This document shows, piece after piece, positions 42,692 to 52,123 of a stretch of DNA of 64,000 nt; position 1 is the first letter of the stretch, and every line of letters begins with the position of its first letter. The notes under the pieces are model-generated. The model searched no databases. It saw only the letters and a list, made by a program, of their open reading frames with translations, and was not told where the DNA came from. The stretch comes from Mangrovimicrobium sp033283385. Its GTDB lineage: Bacteria > Pseudomonadota > Gammaproteobacteria > Pseudomonadales > Halieaceae. A program made the position numbers and the translations under genes. The stretch covers positions 2,356,001-2,420,000 of the forward strand of contig JAWMQQ010000001.1 in assembly GCA_033283385.1 (NCBI GenBank), written 5' to 3'.

Positions 42692-45600
42692 TTGCCTGGT
42701 GCGCGTTTCGCGCAGGTGACCGGAACTTTCGGCCAGGCCAGAACGCAAGTCAATAGACTACGGATAACTCGAGAAGTGCGCCAATTCCTGAAGTCAGGTC
42801 TGGTAATAGTGCTGGTTTTAACGGTGCTCACCGCGGCCGCGGTCATCGGGCTGGGCGCCACCACCGGCGGCACGCGCTGGGTCGCCGGGCAGGCGCGGCA
42901 ACTCTCCGGCGGCCTCGTCGACTGGGATTCCCTCGACGGGCGACTACTCGGAACGCTGCGCTTGGCCGGCCTGCGCGTGCGCAGCCCGGGCACCGCCGTC
43001 GACATCGCCACGCTGGAACTTGCCTGGTCCCCGGGCGCCCTGTTGCTGCGCCGCCTGCAGGTGGATTCGCTGCAGGCCGGGGGGATACGCGTGCGCGTGG
43101 AGGAGACGCCCCCGCAGCCGCAGGAGGACACCGGCCCCCTGCGCCTGGAGGACTTCGAGCCACCGCTGGCCATCCGCATCGACGCCCTGCAATTGCAGGA
43201 CATCGACATCGCCCTGCCCGGCCAGGCGCCGCAGCATATCGACAGGGCCGAGCTCGCCGCCGGTTTCGAGGACGGCACTGTCTCCCTGCAACACCTGCGG
43301 GTAATTGCACCGCAGGGAAATGTCTCCGCCCTCGGCGAAGGCGGGCTGCGCGGCCCGCTGCCGCTGTCCCTGGACGCCAGCTGGGCCTGGCAGCTCCCGG
43401 ACCAGCGCCAGACCAGCGGTACCCTGCGCGCCCGCGGCGACGCGCGGCAGCTCACCCTGCAACTCACCGCCGCCGGCGATTTCCCCGCGCAGCTGCACGG
43501 CACGCTGCGCGACCTGCTCGAACAGCCGGCCTGGGACCTGCAACTCGAATGGCCGGAGCTGGCGCCCCTGGGCACCGGAGACACGCTGCGGGTTGGGCCC
43601 GGCAAGCTCGGCAGCACCGGCTCGCTGCAGGATTACCAGCTGACCAGCGAGGGCAGCCTGAGCGGCCCGACACCCGACCCCGTCAACTGGTCGCTGAAGG
43701 CCAGCGGCAATGCCGATAGCATCAGGCTTGATCCACTGGTCCTGCGCGGCGCGCCCGGTGAAGCGGCGCTGCAGGGGACGGTAAGCTGGAAGGGGGGCAT
43801 ATCCGCGCAGCTGGGCTACAGTGCCAGCGCCGTGCAACTGGACACCATCAACCCTGAGTTGCCGCCGCAACTGGATGTTCACGGCCAGTTGCAGGCGCAC
43901 TATGCAGGCGAGCAGGCCGAGCTCACAAAGTTCGAACTGGCCGCGGAGCAGTCGCCGCTCACCCTGTCGGCCAGCGGCAGCGTGAAACTGCCTACCGGCG
44001 CGCCGCCGGACATCGACGCCAGGCTGCAGTGGAAGGCCCTGCAGTGGCCGCTACAGGGCGATACACCGGGCATCGCGGTCCCGCTGGGTGAACTCACCCT
44101 CCAGGGCTCGCCCGAAGCCTGGCAACTGGCGCTGGAGACTGACGTGGCGGGCAGCCAGCTGCCGCCCGGCCACTGGACCGCACGCGCCGTGGGCGACGGC
44201 CAGCATATGCAGTTGCAGGAACTGCTGGGCCAGCTGCTCGGCGGCGAGCTGCGCGTGCAGGGTGACCTGGGCTGGGCCCCCCAGCCGAGCTGGGCACTCA
44301 CCGTCCATGGCGACAAGCTGGACCCCGGCAAGTGGCTACCCGACCTCCCCGGCCAGCTCGCGCTGGCGCTGGAGAGCAGCGGCAGCGTCGACAGCGGGGG
44401 CGCCGTGAACGGCTCGGTGGTCCTGCAGAAACTGGATGGCACGCTGGCCGGGCGCGAGCTGGCGCTGCGTGCGAAGGCCGCGCTGGCCGGCGAAAACATC
44501 ACCCTGGATACCCTCACCCTGCGCAGCGGCGGCAACAGCGTGCAGGCGCAGGGCGCGCTGTCGCCGCAGCAGCTGGCGCTGGACTGGCAACTGCAGGCGC
44601 CGCAGCCCGGGGCCCTGCTCGCGGGACTCTCCGGGCAGCTGCAGGCGCAGGGCAAGCTGTCCGGCACGCCCGACGCCCCGCAACTGCAGGCGCGGATCGA
44701 CGGCAGTGAAATCGGCTTTGAAGGCCAGTCCCTGGCCTCCCTGCACGGCGAGCTGCAGGCCGGACTCGACGCGCAGGCGCCGCTGCGGGTGGACCTGCAG
44801 CTGGGCACGCTCAGCCAGGGCGAGGCGGTATTGCTGGACGCCGCATCGCTCAACGTAACAGGCACTACCGCAGAGCACCGCCTGCAGCTGCAACTGGACG
44901 CGCCGGCGGACAATCTCCATGCGGAACTCGCGGGCGGACTGGTCCCGGAAGCGGGCGCCTGGCAGGGAGAACTGGCGGCGCTGTCCGCCCACACCGCGGG
45001 CTACGGCGACTGGGCGCTGGCGAAACCCGCCCCGCTACGCCTCACCGGCGAGGACCAGCAACTGGGAGAAACCTGCCTGCAGGCGCAGGAGGACGCCTCC
45101 CGGGTCTGCGCCAGCGCAGGCCGTAGCGTCGATGGCGCAGTCAAACTGGACGCACGGGTCGGCGCGCTGGACCTGGCCCGCTTCTCGCCGGAGGTCATCG
45201 GGCAGATGGACGGCGTGCTGCAGGGCCAGATGGCCGCTGACGGCGCGCTGGACGTCCACGGGGTGTTCGCCATAAGTCCCGGGCAATTGCGCCTGCAGGG
45301 GGAACAGGGCGCGAAGAGCGTCAGCCACCGGGGCGGACACCTGACCCTGAACGTGACCTCGGCGGGCATGAATTCGGACCTGTATCTCCAGGGCGAAGAG
45401 CAGCGCCTGCTCGAAGCCCATGTACAACTGCCCGAATTCAAGAGCCTGCCGCTGCAGCAACCACAGCCGCTGCGCGGTCGCGTGCTGGCCAATCTCGACG
45501 ACCTCGGCGGCCTGCAGGCGCTGGTGCCGCAGCTGGAAAACACCCGCGGCAGCCTGCACGCCGACATGCAACTCGCCGGCACCCTGGAAAAACCGCAGGT

Positions 45601-46675
45601 GCTCGGCGAGTTTGCGCTGGCGGACGCCGCGGCGGATGTACCGCTGGCCGGCCTCGAGCTGCGCGATATCCAGCTGCGCGCGACCGGTGACGCGCTACAA
45701 CCCGGGCTGCTGAATATCGTTGGCGGGATGGCGTCGGGGCCCGGTCGCGTGGATATCAACGGCAGCTACCATCTCGACGACGGCGACCTGGAGCTCGAGC
45801 TGGCAGGCGAGAACCTGCAGGTCTACGACACCGCGGACGCCCGCGCCCTGCTCTCCCCCGATCTCAGGATCGGCTGGGATGGCGAGATCCTCAAGCTGCG
45901 CGGAGTGGTGGCGGTGCCCCAGGCGGACATCACGCCCCGGCTGCAGCTGAGCCCCGGGATGGCCACCGCGGAATCCGCAACCCCCGAGACCACCGCCAGC
46001 GTCATCGCGCCCTCCCCCGACGTCGTCGTCATCGATGCCGAAGGCGAGGTGCTCGAGCCCCGGGTGACGCCACCTCCCGTGCGCCTGGACAGCAGTATCG
46101 AACTGCAGCTCGGTAAAAAAGTGCGCGTGCGCGCGGTTGGCTTCAATGGCCGCGTAACCGGCGGGGCGACCTTTACCAACACGCCCGACGCCGCCGACCT
46201 GATGCCGATAGCCAACGGCCGACTGGAGATCGAGGGCGGCACCTTCCGCGCCTTCGGCCAGGACCTGCAGATAGAGACCGGCAAGATCATCTACACCAAC
46301 GTGCCGGCCAGCGAACCGGAGCTCTCGCTGCGCGCCGTGCGCTGGATCGACAACGACCCCCTGGTCAGCGCCGCTGGCGTGCAGGTTACCGGTGCGCTGG
46401 ACCAGCCGCTGCTGGTGCTGTTTTCCCAGCCGCTGCTCGATCCCACGGAAATCCAGTCCTACCTGCTGACAGGGCACTCGCCGAGCTCGCGCGACAGCGT
46501 CCTCAGCATCGGTACCTATGTGATGCCGAAGCTGTATGTGGGTTACGGTTACAACGTGATCGCGGAAACCAGCGAGTTCGACGCGCTGTATACCATCACT
46601 CCGCGCTACGGTATCCAGGCTACCGCCGGCGAGGCGGACAACAGGGTCAACCTGACCTTCACCCTGGATCGCTGA
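42692..46675 (+). CDS. tamB: Translocation and assembly module inner-membrane protein TamB
   Basis: About 1,327 residues from TTG 42692; a GTG at 42776 is another possible start and no good ribosome site decides it. One N-terminal membrane segment (LVIVLVLTVLTAAAVIGLGA), a long repetitive beta-rich (AsmA/TamB taco-like) body, and the C-terminal DUF490 part ending LSIGTYVMPKLYVGYGYNVI and RVNLTFTLDR. It spans the periplasm, works with TamA in outer-membrane protein and lipid traffic. tamA follows after four bases. Confidence 0.9.
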   Translation: MPGARFAQVTGTFGQARTQVNRLRITREVRQFLKSGLVIVLVLTVLTAAAVIGLGATTGGTRWVAGQARQLSGGLVDWDSLDGRLLGTLRLAGLRVRSPGTAVDIATLELAWSPGALLLRRLQVDSLQAGGIRVRVEETPPQPQEDTGPLRLEDFEPPLAIRIDALQLQDIDIALPGQAPQHIDRAELAAGFEDGTVSLQHLRVIAPQGNVSALGEGGLRGPLPLSLDASWAWQLPDQRQTSGTLRARGDARQLTLQLTAAGDFPAQLHGTLRDLLEQPAWDLQLEWPELAPLGTGDTLRVGPGKLGSTGSLQDYQLTSEGSLSGPTPDPVNWSLKASGNADSIRLDPLVLRGAPGEAALQGTVSWKGGISAQLGYSASAVQLDTINPELPPQLDVHGQLQAHYAGEQAELTKFELAAEQSPLTLSASGSVKLPTGAPPDIDARLQWKALQWPLQGDTPGIAVPLGELTLQGSPEAWQLALETDVAGSQLPPGHWTARAVGDGQHMQLQELLGQLLGGELRVQGDLGWAPQPSWALTVHGDKLDPGKWLPDLPGQLALALESSGSVDSGGAVNGSVVLQKLDGTLAGRELALRAKAALAGENITLDTLTLRSGGNSVQAQGALSPQQLALDWQLQAPQPGALLAGLSGQLQAQGKLSGTPDAPQLQARIDGSEIGFEGQSLASLHGELQAGLDAQAPLRVDLQLGTLSQGEAVLLDAASLNVTGTTAEHRLQLQLDAPADNLHAELAGGLVPEAGAWQGELAALSAHTAGYGDWALAKPAPLRLTGEDQQLGETCLQAQEDASRVCASAGRSVDGAVKLDARVGALDLARFSPEVIGQMDGVLQGQMAADGALDVHGVFAISPGQLRLQGEQGAKSVSHRGGHLTLNVTSAGMNSDLYLQGEEQRLLEAHVQLPEFKSLPLQQPQPLRGRVLANLDDLGGLQALVPQLENTRGSLHADMQLAGTLEKPQVLGEFALADAAADVPLAGLELRDIQLRATGDALQPGLLNIVGGMASGPGRVDINGSYHLDDGDLELELAGENLQVYDTADARALLSPDLRIGWDGEILKLRGVVAVPQADITPRLQLSPGMATAESATPETTASVIAPSPDVVVIDAEGEVLEPRVTPPPVRLDSSIELQLGKKVRVRAVGFNGRVTGGATFTNTPDAADLMPIANGRLEIEGGTFRAFGQDLQIETGKIIYTNVPASEPELSLRAVRWIDNDPLVSAAGVQVTGALDQPLLVLFSQPLLDPTEIQSYLLTGHSPSSRDSVLSIGTYVMPKLYVGYGYNVIAETSEFDALYTITPRYGIQATAGEADNRVNLTFTLDR

Positions 46676-46679
46676 GCCG

Positions 46680-48566
46680 ATGCGCCGATTGATTTTCAGC
46701 CTGCTGCTCCTGCTGCCCCTGCTGGCACCGGCCGCCCGGGCAGACGCCACGGTACTGGTTACTGTCGCGGGCCTTGACGGGGAACTGCTGGCAAACGTCA
46801 AGGCCGCTCTCGAAATCGAACAGCTGCGCGAGCAACCCGGGCTGAACGCGCCGCTGATTCGCGAGATGTACAACAGGTCGGCCGAACAGATCACCAGGGC
46901 GCTGCAACCCTTCGGCTATTACCAGCCGAAGATCGACAGCGAACTCCTCCCGCCCCCCGCCGACGGCAAGGCCTGGCAGGCGAGTTACCGGATCGACAAA
47001 GGCCCGCCGGTGACCGTCACCAGCGAAGACATCGCCTTCGAAGGCCCCGGAAAGGGCGACCCGAAGCTGGCTGCGCTGCTGCCCCGGTTTGGCCTGCCAT
47101 CGGGCGAGATACTCGATCACCAGCGCTACGAGAGCGCCAAGCGCGAGCTGTTGCAACAGGTGCAGGGCCTGGGTTACCGCGATGCGAAACTGGACGTGCA
47201 CCGCGTCAGGGTGCGGCTGGAAACCGGCGAAGCCAGCATCGAACTGCGCATCGACACCGGGCCGCGCTACGTCATAGGCCCCATCACGTTTGAACAGCGG
47301 CGCTTCAACCCGGAGTATCTCGCGCGTTTCCTGGTGCTCGAGCCGGGCCAGGCCTACAACGCCGCCGCGCTGGCGGAGCAGCGCCGCATCCTCAGCAGCA
47401 GCGGCTATTTCCGCGAGGTGGAGATACAGCCGCAGACGCCCACCACGGGCGACTCGCCGGCGATTCCGCTGCGCATCCGCCTGGAGGCATACGAGCCCAA
47501 CCGCTACCGGGGAAGCCTGGGCTGGGGTACCGACACCGGCTTCGGCGTGCAGCTGGACTGGACCCGGCGCTATGTCGGCGGCCGGGGCCAGAGCTTCAAC
47601 GCGAGTGTCGCAGCGGTGGAAGAGCGCAACCGGCTCGCCGGCGACCTCACCTACAATGTCCCGCTGGAGCCGTTGGCCGGCAGCCACCTCGAATTCACCG
47701 CACGCCACGAGGGCAAGGATCTCACCCACCAGGATGTCGGCCTGTCCGTAGGTGGCGATACCCGTATCGAAACCAACCTGGTCTCCGGCTTCTGGCACCT
47801 GCCGACGAGCCGGTGGGGCCCGTTCACACTGGAGGCCCGCCCCGGCCTGAGCGCAGTCACGGAAAACTACGACGTCTTCCAGGTACTGTTCGGCCATTAC
47901 TCCAACGAGGAAAAGCAGGTTCTCATCGAGACGATCGGTAAGGAGGCCTACGACACCCTGTCGCCGGATTTCGAGGCGCTGGTGGCGAACCTGCGGCTCA
48001 CCGCGCGGCGCAGCGACGACCAGCTGTACATCCGCGACGGCGATTACTTCCGCCTGGACCTGCTCGGCGCCAGCGACCAGATGGGCTCCAACATCACCTT
48101 TTGGCAGGCGAGCCTGAATACCTGGCATATCCGCCCGCTGTTCGAAGCCGACCGCCTGTTGCTGCGCAGCTCGTTCGGGTATTCGGACGCGGAGACCCGC
48201 AACGTGCTGACAGTGGACTTCAACCGCATGCCGGAGTACTACGAATTCCGCGCCGGCGGCGTGCGCAGCATCCGCGGCTACGGCTGGGAGGAACTGGTGC
48301 CGGAGGACGCGATCACCGGTGGCAAGCACCAGATCATCGGCAGTATCGAGTACGAGCACGAGATCATTCCTGACTGGAGCGTCGCGGCCTTTGTCGACGG
48401 CGGCAATGCCTTCAACGACGTGCACAATATCGACCCGAAGTTCGGCGCCGGTATCGGCGTGCGCTGGCGCTCACCGGTGGGCGTGGCGCGCGTGGACCTC
48501 GGCATTCCGCTGGACAAGGCGAAGGATTCCTTCCAGATCTATGTCACCGTGGGCCCGGAATTCTAG
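46680..48566 (+). CDS. tamA: Translocation and assembly module outer-membrane protein TamA
   Basis: 628 residues. Signal peptide MRRLIFSLLLLLPLLAPAAR, three POTRA domains (residues about 25-270; ITRALQPFGYYQPKIDSELL and QVQGLGYRDAKLDVHRVRVR), then a BamA/Omp85 16-strand barrel with the GGVRSIRGYGWEEL motif (the RGY/F lid signature) and C-terminal YVTVGPEF ending in aromatic F. Located in the outer membrane, partner of TamB. Its stop shares the CTAG palindrome with the stop of the convergent acyl-CoA synthetase. Confidence 0.92.
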   Translation: MRRLIFSLLLLLPLLAPAARADATVLVTVAGLDGELLANVKAALEIEQLREQPGLNAPLIREMYNRSAEQITRALQPFGYYQPKIDSELLPPPADGKAWQASYRIDKGPPVTVTSEDIAFEGPGKGDPKLAALLPRFGLPSGEILDHQRYESAKRELLQQVQGLGYRDAKLDVHRVRVRLETGEASIELRIDTGPRYVIGPITFEQRRFNPEYLARFLVLEPGQAYNAAALAEQRRILSSSGYFREVEIQPQTPTTGDSPAIPLRIRLEAYEPNRYRGSLGWGTDTGFGVQLDWTRRYVGGRGQSFNASVAAVEERNRLAGDLTYNVPLEPLAGSHLEFTARHEGKDLTHQDVGLSVGGDTRIETNLVSGFWHLPTSRWGPFTLEARPGLSAVTENYDVFQVLFGHYSNEEKQVLIETIGKEAYDTLSPDFEALVANLRLTARRSDDQLYIRDGDYFRLDLLGASDQMGSNITFWQASLNTWHIRPLFEADRLLLRSSFGYSDAETRNVLTVDFNRMPEYYEFRAGGVRSIRGYGWEELVPEDAITGGKHQIIGSIEYEHEIIPDWSVAAFVDGGNAFNDVHNIDPKFGAGIGVRWRSPVGVARVDLGIPLDKAKDSFQIYVTVGPEF

Positions 48567-50125
48567 GCCTCCCAGGGGGTTTCGGAGCCGTAGAGTCGAC
48601 GCAGCTCCTTCTTGGCGAGCTTGCCCGAGGGCAGGCGCGGCAGCTCTTGCACGAACTGGTAACTGCGCGGGCACAGCACCGACGAGATGCGCTCGCGGCA
48701 CCACTGGTCCAGCGAGTCCCGCAACGCGTCACCGGCCTCCGCCCAGTGCAGCGGCTGGACGATGGCCTTCACCTCCTCGCCGTATTCCGGGTTGGGCACA
48801 CCGATCACCGCGACGTCGATCACCCCCGGGTGGAGGATCAGCGTGTCCTCGATCATCTGCGGGTAGATGTTCACGCCGCCGGAGATGATGGTGAAGTCCT
48901 TGCGGTCGGTGAGGAACAGGTAGCCCTCTTCGTCGACATGGCCGATGTCGCCGACAGTGGCCCAGTCAGCGTGCTGCGGATGGTGTGAGGAGGCGGTCTT
49001 GTCGGCGTCGTTGAGGTAGTCGGAGCCGCGCCCCTCGATCAGCTCGAAGTAGATCAGGCCATTCTCGCCGGCGGGCAGTTCCGCGCCCTGCTCGTCACAG
49101 ATGTGGATCGGCCCCTGTATCGACCGCCCCACCGAGCCGGGCTTGCGCAGCCACTCCTCTGAACGGATGTAGGTGGCGCCGATATTTTCCGTGGCGCCGT
49201 AGTATTCGTCGATGATCGGCCCCCACCACTCGATCATCTGGCGCTTGATGCCCGCGGGGCACGGCGCCGCGGCGTGCAGCACGTACTGCAGCGAGGACAG
49301 GTCCACCGATGCGCGCACCTCCTCCGGCAGGGCCAGCATGCGCACGAACATGGTGGGCACGAATTGCGCGGCGCACACGCGGTAGCGCTCTATCGCCTGC
49401 AGGGCCGCCAGCGCGTCGAACTTGCGCAGGGTTATGAAGGTGCCCCCCAGGCGCTGGGTCACCAGCATATTGCTGAGCGGAGCACCGTGGTACACCGGCC
49501 CGGCATTGAAGGTGACCAGCGGATCGAAACGCTCGTACAGCGCGGTGCCCCCCTCGGTGGGAGAGAGCGCCTCGATGGACCCCGGCTGGAACTTGTGCAT
49601 GATGCCCTTGGGCCGGCCGGTAGTGCCGCTGGAGTAGAGGAAGTGGTAGCCGCCCACTTCATCGGCGATGGGTGTCGCGGGCATGCCCGCGCAGGCCTGC
49701 CACAGCGGCTCGGCGCCCGGCAGGGCCGGGTCCGCGACATCGTAAAAGTGTTCCACTCCAGGCAGCAGTTCCCCGCGACCGGCGAGCAATTGCGCCGGCG
49801 TATCGCCCGCGTCGGCGGAAAAAATAAACGCGCGTGCGCCGCTGTCGCCGAGGATGTATGCAGCCTCTGCCGGTTTCAGGTGAGTGGAGAGAAGCGCCAT
49901 GAAAATCCCCGAGCGCTGGGCGCCCCAGTACACCAGCGGGAAATCCACGCTGTTTTTCAGCATCACCCCAACCCGGTCGCCGGGGCGCAGGCCGATCTTG
50001 CGGAACAGCTGCGCCAGCCGGTTGGAGCCCTCGTCGAGTTCGCGATAGCTCAGGCTCTCGCCGGTATCGGCGACGATGAACGCTGCGCGTTCCGGGTGGC
50101 TTTTCGCGTGGTGGCAGGGATGCAC
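48563..50125 (-). CDS. AMP-dependent acyl-CoA synthetase (ANL family)
   Basis: 520 residues. Motif YHFLYSSGTTGRPKGIMHKF is the P-loop; YYGATENIG is the acidic adenine motif; YLFLTDRKDFTIISGGVNIY holds the hinge Asp/Arg and the A8 loop; C-terminal Lys in LPRLPSGKLAKKEL is the adenylation lysine. It activates a carboxylic acid to its CoA thioester. It is 12 bases downstream of the nucleosidase gene on the same strand and in the neighbourhood of acyl-CoA dehydrogenase genes. Confidence 0.9.
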   Translation of the reverse strand: MHPCHHAKSHPERAAFIVADTGESLSYRELDEGSNRLAQLFRKIGLRPGDRVGVMLKNSVDFPLVYWGAQRSGIFMALLSTHLKPAEAAYILGDSGARAFIFSADAGDTPAQLLAGRGELLPGVEHFYDVADPALPGAEPLWQACAGMPATPIADEVGGYHFLYSSGTTGRPKGIMHKFQPGSIEALSPTEGGTALYERFDPLVTFNAGPVYHGAPLSNMLVTQRLGGTFITLRKFDALAALQAIERYRVCAAQFVPTMFVRMLALPEEVRASVDLSSLQYVLHAAAPCPAGIKRQMIEWWGPIIDEYYGATENIGATYIRSEEWLRKPGSVGRSIQGPIHICDEQGAELPAGENGLIYFELIEGRGSDYLNDADKTASSHHPQHADWATVGDIGHVDEEGYLFLTDRKDFTIISGGVNIYPQMIEDTLILHPGVIDVAVIGVPNPEYGEEVKAIVQPLHWAEAGDALRDSLDQWCRERISSVLCPRSYQFVQELPRLPSGKLAKKELRRLYGSETPWEA

Positions 50126-50137
50126 GAGCGGCGGCCT

Positions 50138-51061
50138 TCAGAGCTTGCCGCTGGCCAGCACCGCGTCCAGCAGGCGGCCGGCGTTTTGCTCCGCAACGGC
50201 CTTGAACTCGTGGAACTCGTTGGGGTTGTCGTTGCCGACCACGTCGCTGATGGCGCGAATCTGCGCACAGGAGGCGTGGTTGGCCCAGCAGACCTGGGCG
50301 ATGGCGGCGCTCTCCATATCCACCGAGGCGCTGCCCCAGGTCTTGCGGATGAATGCCGCGAGGTCAGCGTCGTCGTTGAATGCCATGCCCGAGGTGCCCA
50401 CACCGCCGCTGAGCACTTTCGCCGGTTCACCGTCGGCGTTGACCAGGTCCAGCTGCCCGGCGGTCTCGCCGATCAAACTGATCAGGCCGGCATCCATGAG
50501 GTAGAACTCCTGCCGCACCGGCGCGGTTTCACCCTCGCGAATCGTAGCCATGCCCCAGGGGAACAGGTTGCCGTAGTGCACGTGTTTCTCCCCCATCTCA
50601 CCTTCGAGGAAGGAAGGCACGCGATAGCCCGTGGAGCTGTCCGGGTCGCGACTGAAACGGCCGCCGAACTCGTAGTAGTGCCACTTCAACGGCACGTTGA
50701 GGTCGCCCTTGTGCAGCGAGGGATCGAGCCCGCCGGCCACGCCGGAAAACAGCAGGTGCCGGATGGGAAAGTGGTCGAAGGCGAGCTGCGTGGTCATCGC
50801 CGCATTGGTCAGGCCGACGCCGGTCCTGAACACGACGATGTCGTGGCCGTGCACACGGCCGACGTGGAAATCCACGCCATTCACAGTCTCGACGTGATCG
50901 ATGGTTTCCCCGTCCAGGCCGGCCAGGATATTGTCGAACTCGCCCTGGTAGGCGGCGGCCAGGGCAATGTAGGAGGTCTTCTGGGTGGTGGTTACTGCGC
51001 TTGCGCAACCTGTAAGCCAGGCGGATAACACAGCGATGAACAGCAATCGCTCGAAATTCAT
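50138..51061 (-). CDS. Nucleosidase/phosphorylase-superfamily lipoprotein (MTA/SAH nucleosidase-like)
   Basis: 307 residues. Lipoprotein signal MNFERLLFIAVLSAWLTGC with lipobox LTGC. The body matches the PNP/UDP fold: VFRTGVGLTNAAMTTQLAFD, LFSGVAGGLDPSLHKGDLNV and VDMESAAIAQVCWANHASCA, where the M-E and the later D-V-V segment are ribose and purine contacts. Cytosolic MTAN recycles methylthioadenosine and S-adenosylhomocysteine; an exported form must act on nucleosides in the periplasm. Catalytic role and substrate are inferred. Confidence 0.82.
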   Translation of the reverse strand: MNFERLLFIAVLSAWLTGCASAVTTTQKTSYIALAAAYQGEFDNILAGLDGETIDHVETVNGVDFHVGRVHGHDIVVFRTGVGLTNAAMTTQLAFDHFPIRHLLFSGVAGGLDPSLHKGDLNVPLKWHYYEFGGRFSRDPDSSTGYRVPSFLEGEMGEKHVHYGNLFPWGMATIREGETAPVRQEFYLMDAGLISLIGETAGQLDLVNADGEPAKVLSGGVGTSGMAFNDDADLAAFIRKTWGSASVDMESAAIAQVCWANHASCAQIRAISDVVGNDNPNEFHEFKAVAEQNAGRLLDAVLASGKL

Positions 51062-51151
51062 GACACGTCTCCAGAAGATATCGAAGCGTTAATTTCAGGA
51101 ATGTTCAGTGCCATGTCAACCGGCGTTGTCGCGAACCTGCGAGAATCGCTA

Positions 51152-52015
51152 TCAGTCGGGCGGCTGCAGTGCCGTGACCCGGACCCCCACCTGCAAATCG
51201 GCGCCCGGAGGCCCGACAAAGGCGCCAGCCACCGGCGGTACCGTGTCGGGAACACGCGCCACCGAGACCGCGATGTGGTCCGTGCCCGCGACCAGCCCGA
51301 CAGTGGGGTCGAAGCCCTTCCAGCCGGCCCCGGGGAGGTATACCTCGGCCCAGGCGTGGGTGGCACCCGCCAGTTGCTGCGAGTCACCGACATGCAGGTA
51401 ACCGCTGACGAATCGCGCGGCGAAACCCAGCTGGCGCGCCGACGCCAGAAACAGGGCGGCCAGGTCGCGGCACGAACCGCAGCCCAGTGCCAGCGTCTGC
51501 GCGGGTGTCTGCACCCCCGGCGCCTCGCGTGCCAGGTAGCGCATGCGCTGGTGGATAGCCGCGTTGAGTCGGTTCAGCAAGGCGAAGGTCTGTATGGTTT
51601 CACCGGGCGACAGCAGGCCCATGAGCCAGTCACCGGGCACCACATCGAAATCCTGCCCGGCGCCGCGCATGTAGGGGCGCAGCAGCATCTCGTCGTCAGG
51701 CGGATAGACAAACGGGTAATCCACCGCAAAGTCGGCGACAAGAAAATCCATCGGCGCCTGGTTGTATTGGCGCACGACAACTTCACTGTCGATCGTCAGC
51801 CGGCGCGTCATGCCGTCGAAGGTGGCAATCGCCACGGAGTTGTCCTCGATATCGCGGTGCCAGCGCAGGCTGGCCGGGGGTGATATAGACAGCGCGGAGG
51901 ACTCGATCCGAAGCTCATGGCACTCGCGCGGCCGCAGCAACAGGGTGTGCGCCGCGAGGCTGACCTCGGAGGCAAATTCGTAAGTGGTACGGTGAACGAT
52001 TTTCAATCGCTGCAT
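51152..52015 (-). CDS. Transglutaminase-like (papain-fold) protein 1
   Basis: 287 residues from ATG 52015. N-terminal beta domain (QRLKIVHRTTYEFASEVSLA) then a transglutaminase core: Cys in LGCGSCRDLAALFLASARQL, His in AGATHAWAEVYLPGAGWKGF and Asp in FDPTVGLVAGTDHIAVSVAR. This is the common bacterial transglut_N plus transglut_core arrangement, often linked to peptide or amide hydrolysis rather than crosslinking. No signal peptide. A related gene follows upstream on the same strand. Confidence 0.87.
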   Translation of the reverse strand: MQRLKIVHRTTYEFASEVSLAAHTLLLRPRECHELRIESSALSISPPASLRWHRDIEDNSVAIATFDGMTRRLTIDSEVVVRQYNQAPMDFLVADFAVDYPFVYPPDDEMLLRPYMRGAGQDFDVVPGDWLMGLLSPGETIQTFALLNRLNAAIHQRMRYLAREAPGVQTPAQTLALGCGSCRDLAALFLASARQLGFAARFVSGYLHVGDSQQLAGATHAWAEVYLPGAGWKGFDPTVGLVAGTDHIAVSVARVPDTVPPVAGAFVGPPGADLQVGVRVTALQPPD

Positions 52016-52123
52016 GCTCAGCTCGTCTCCGCAGGGCAACTCAGTACACTGCTCGCCCGCCGTTGCGGCGAGCGGACGTGAAACCGGGCAACGGGCAGGG
52101 GCTGGCAGAACCTGGGCGACAAA

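Noticed and set aside
46659..48425. 588-residue minus-strand frame under tamA
   Set aside because: Shadow of tamA; no start signal, no conserved motifs.
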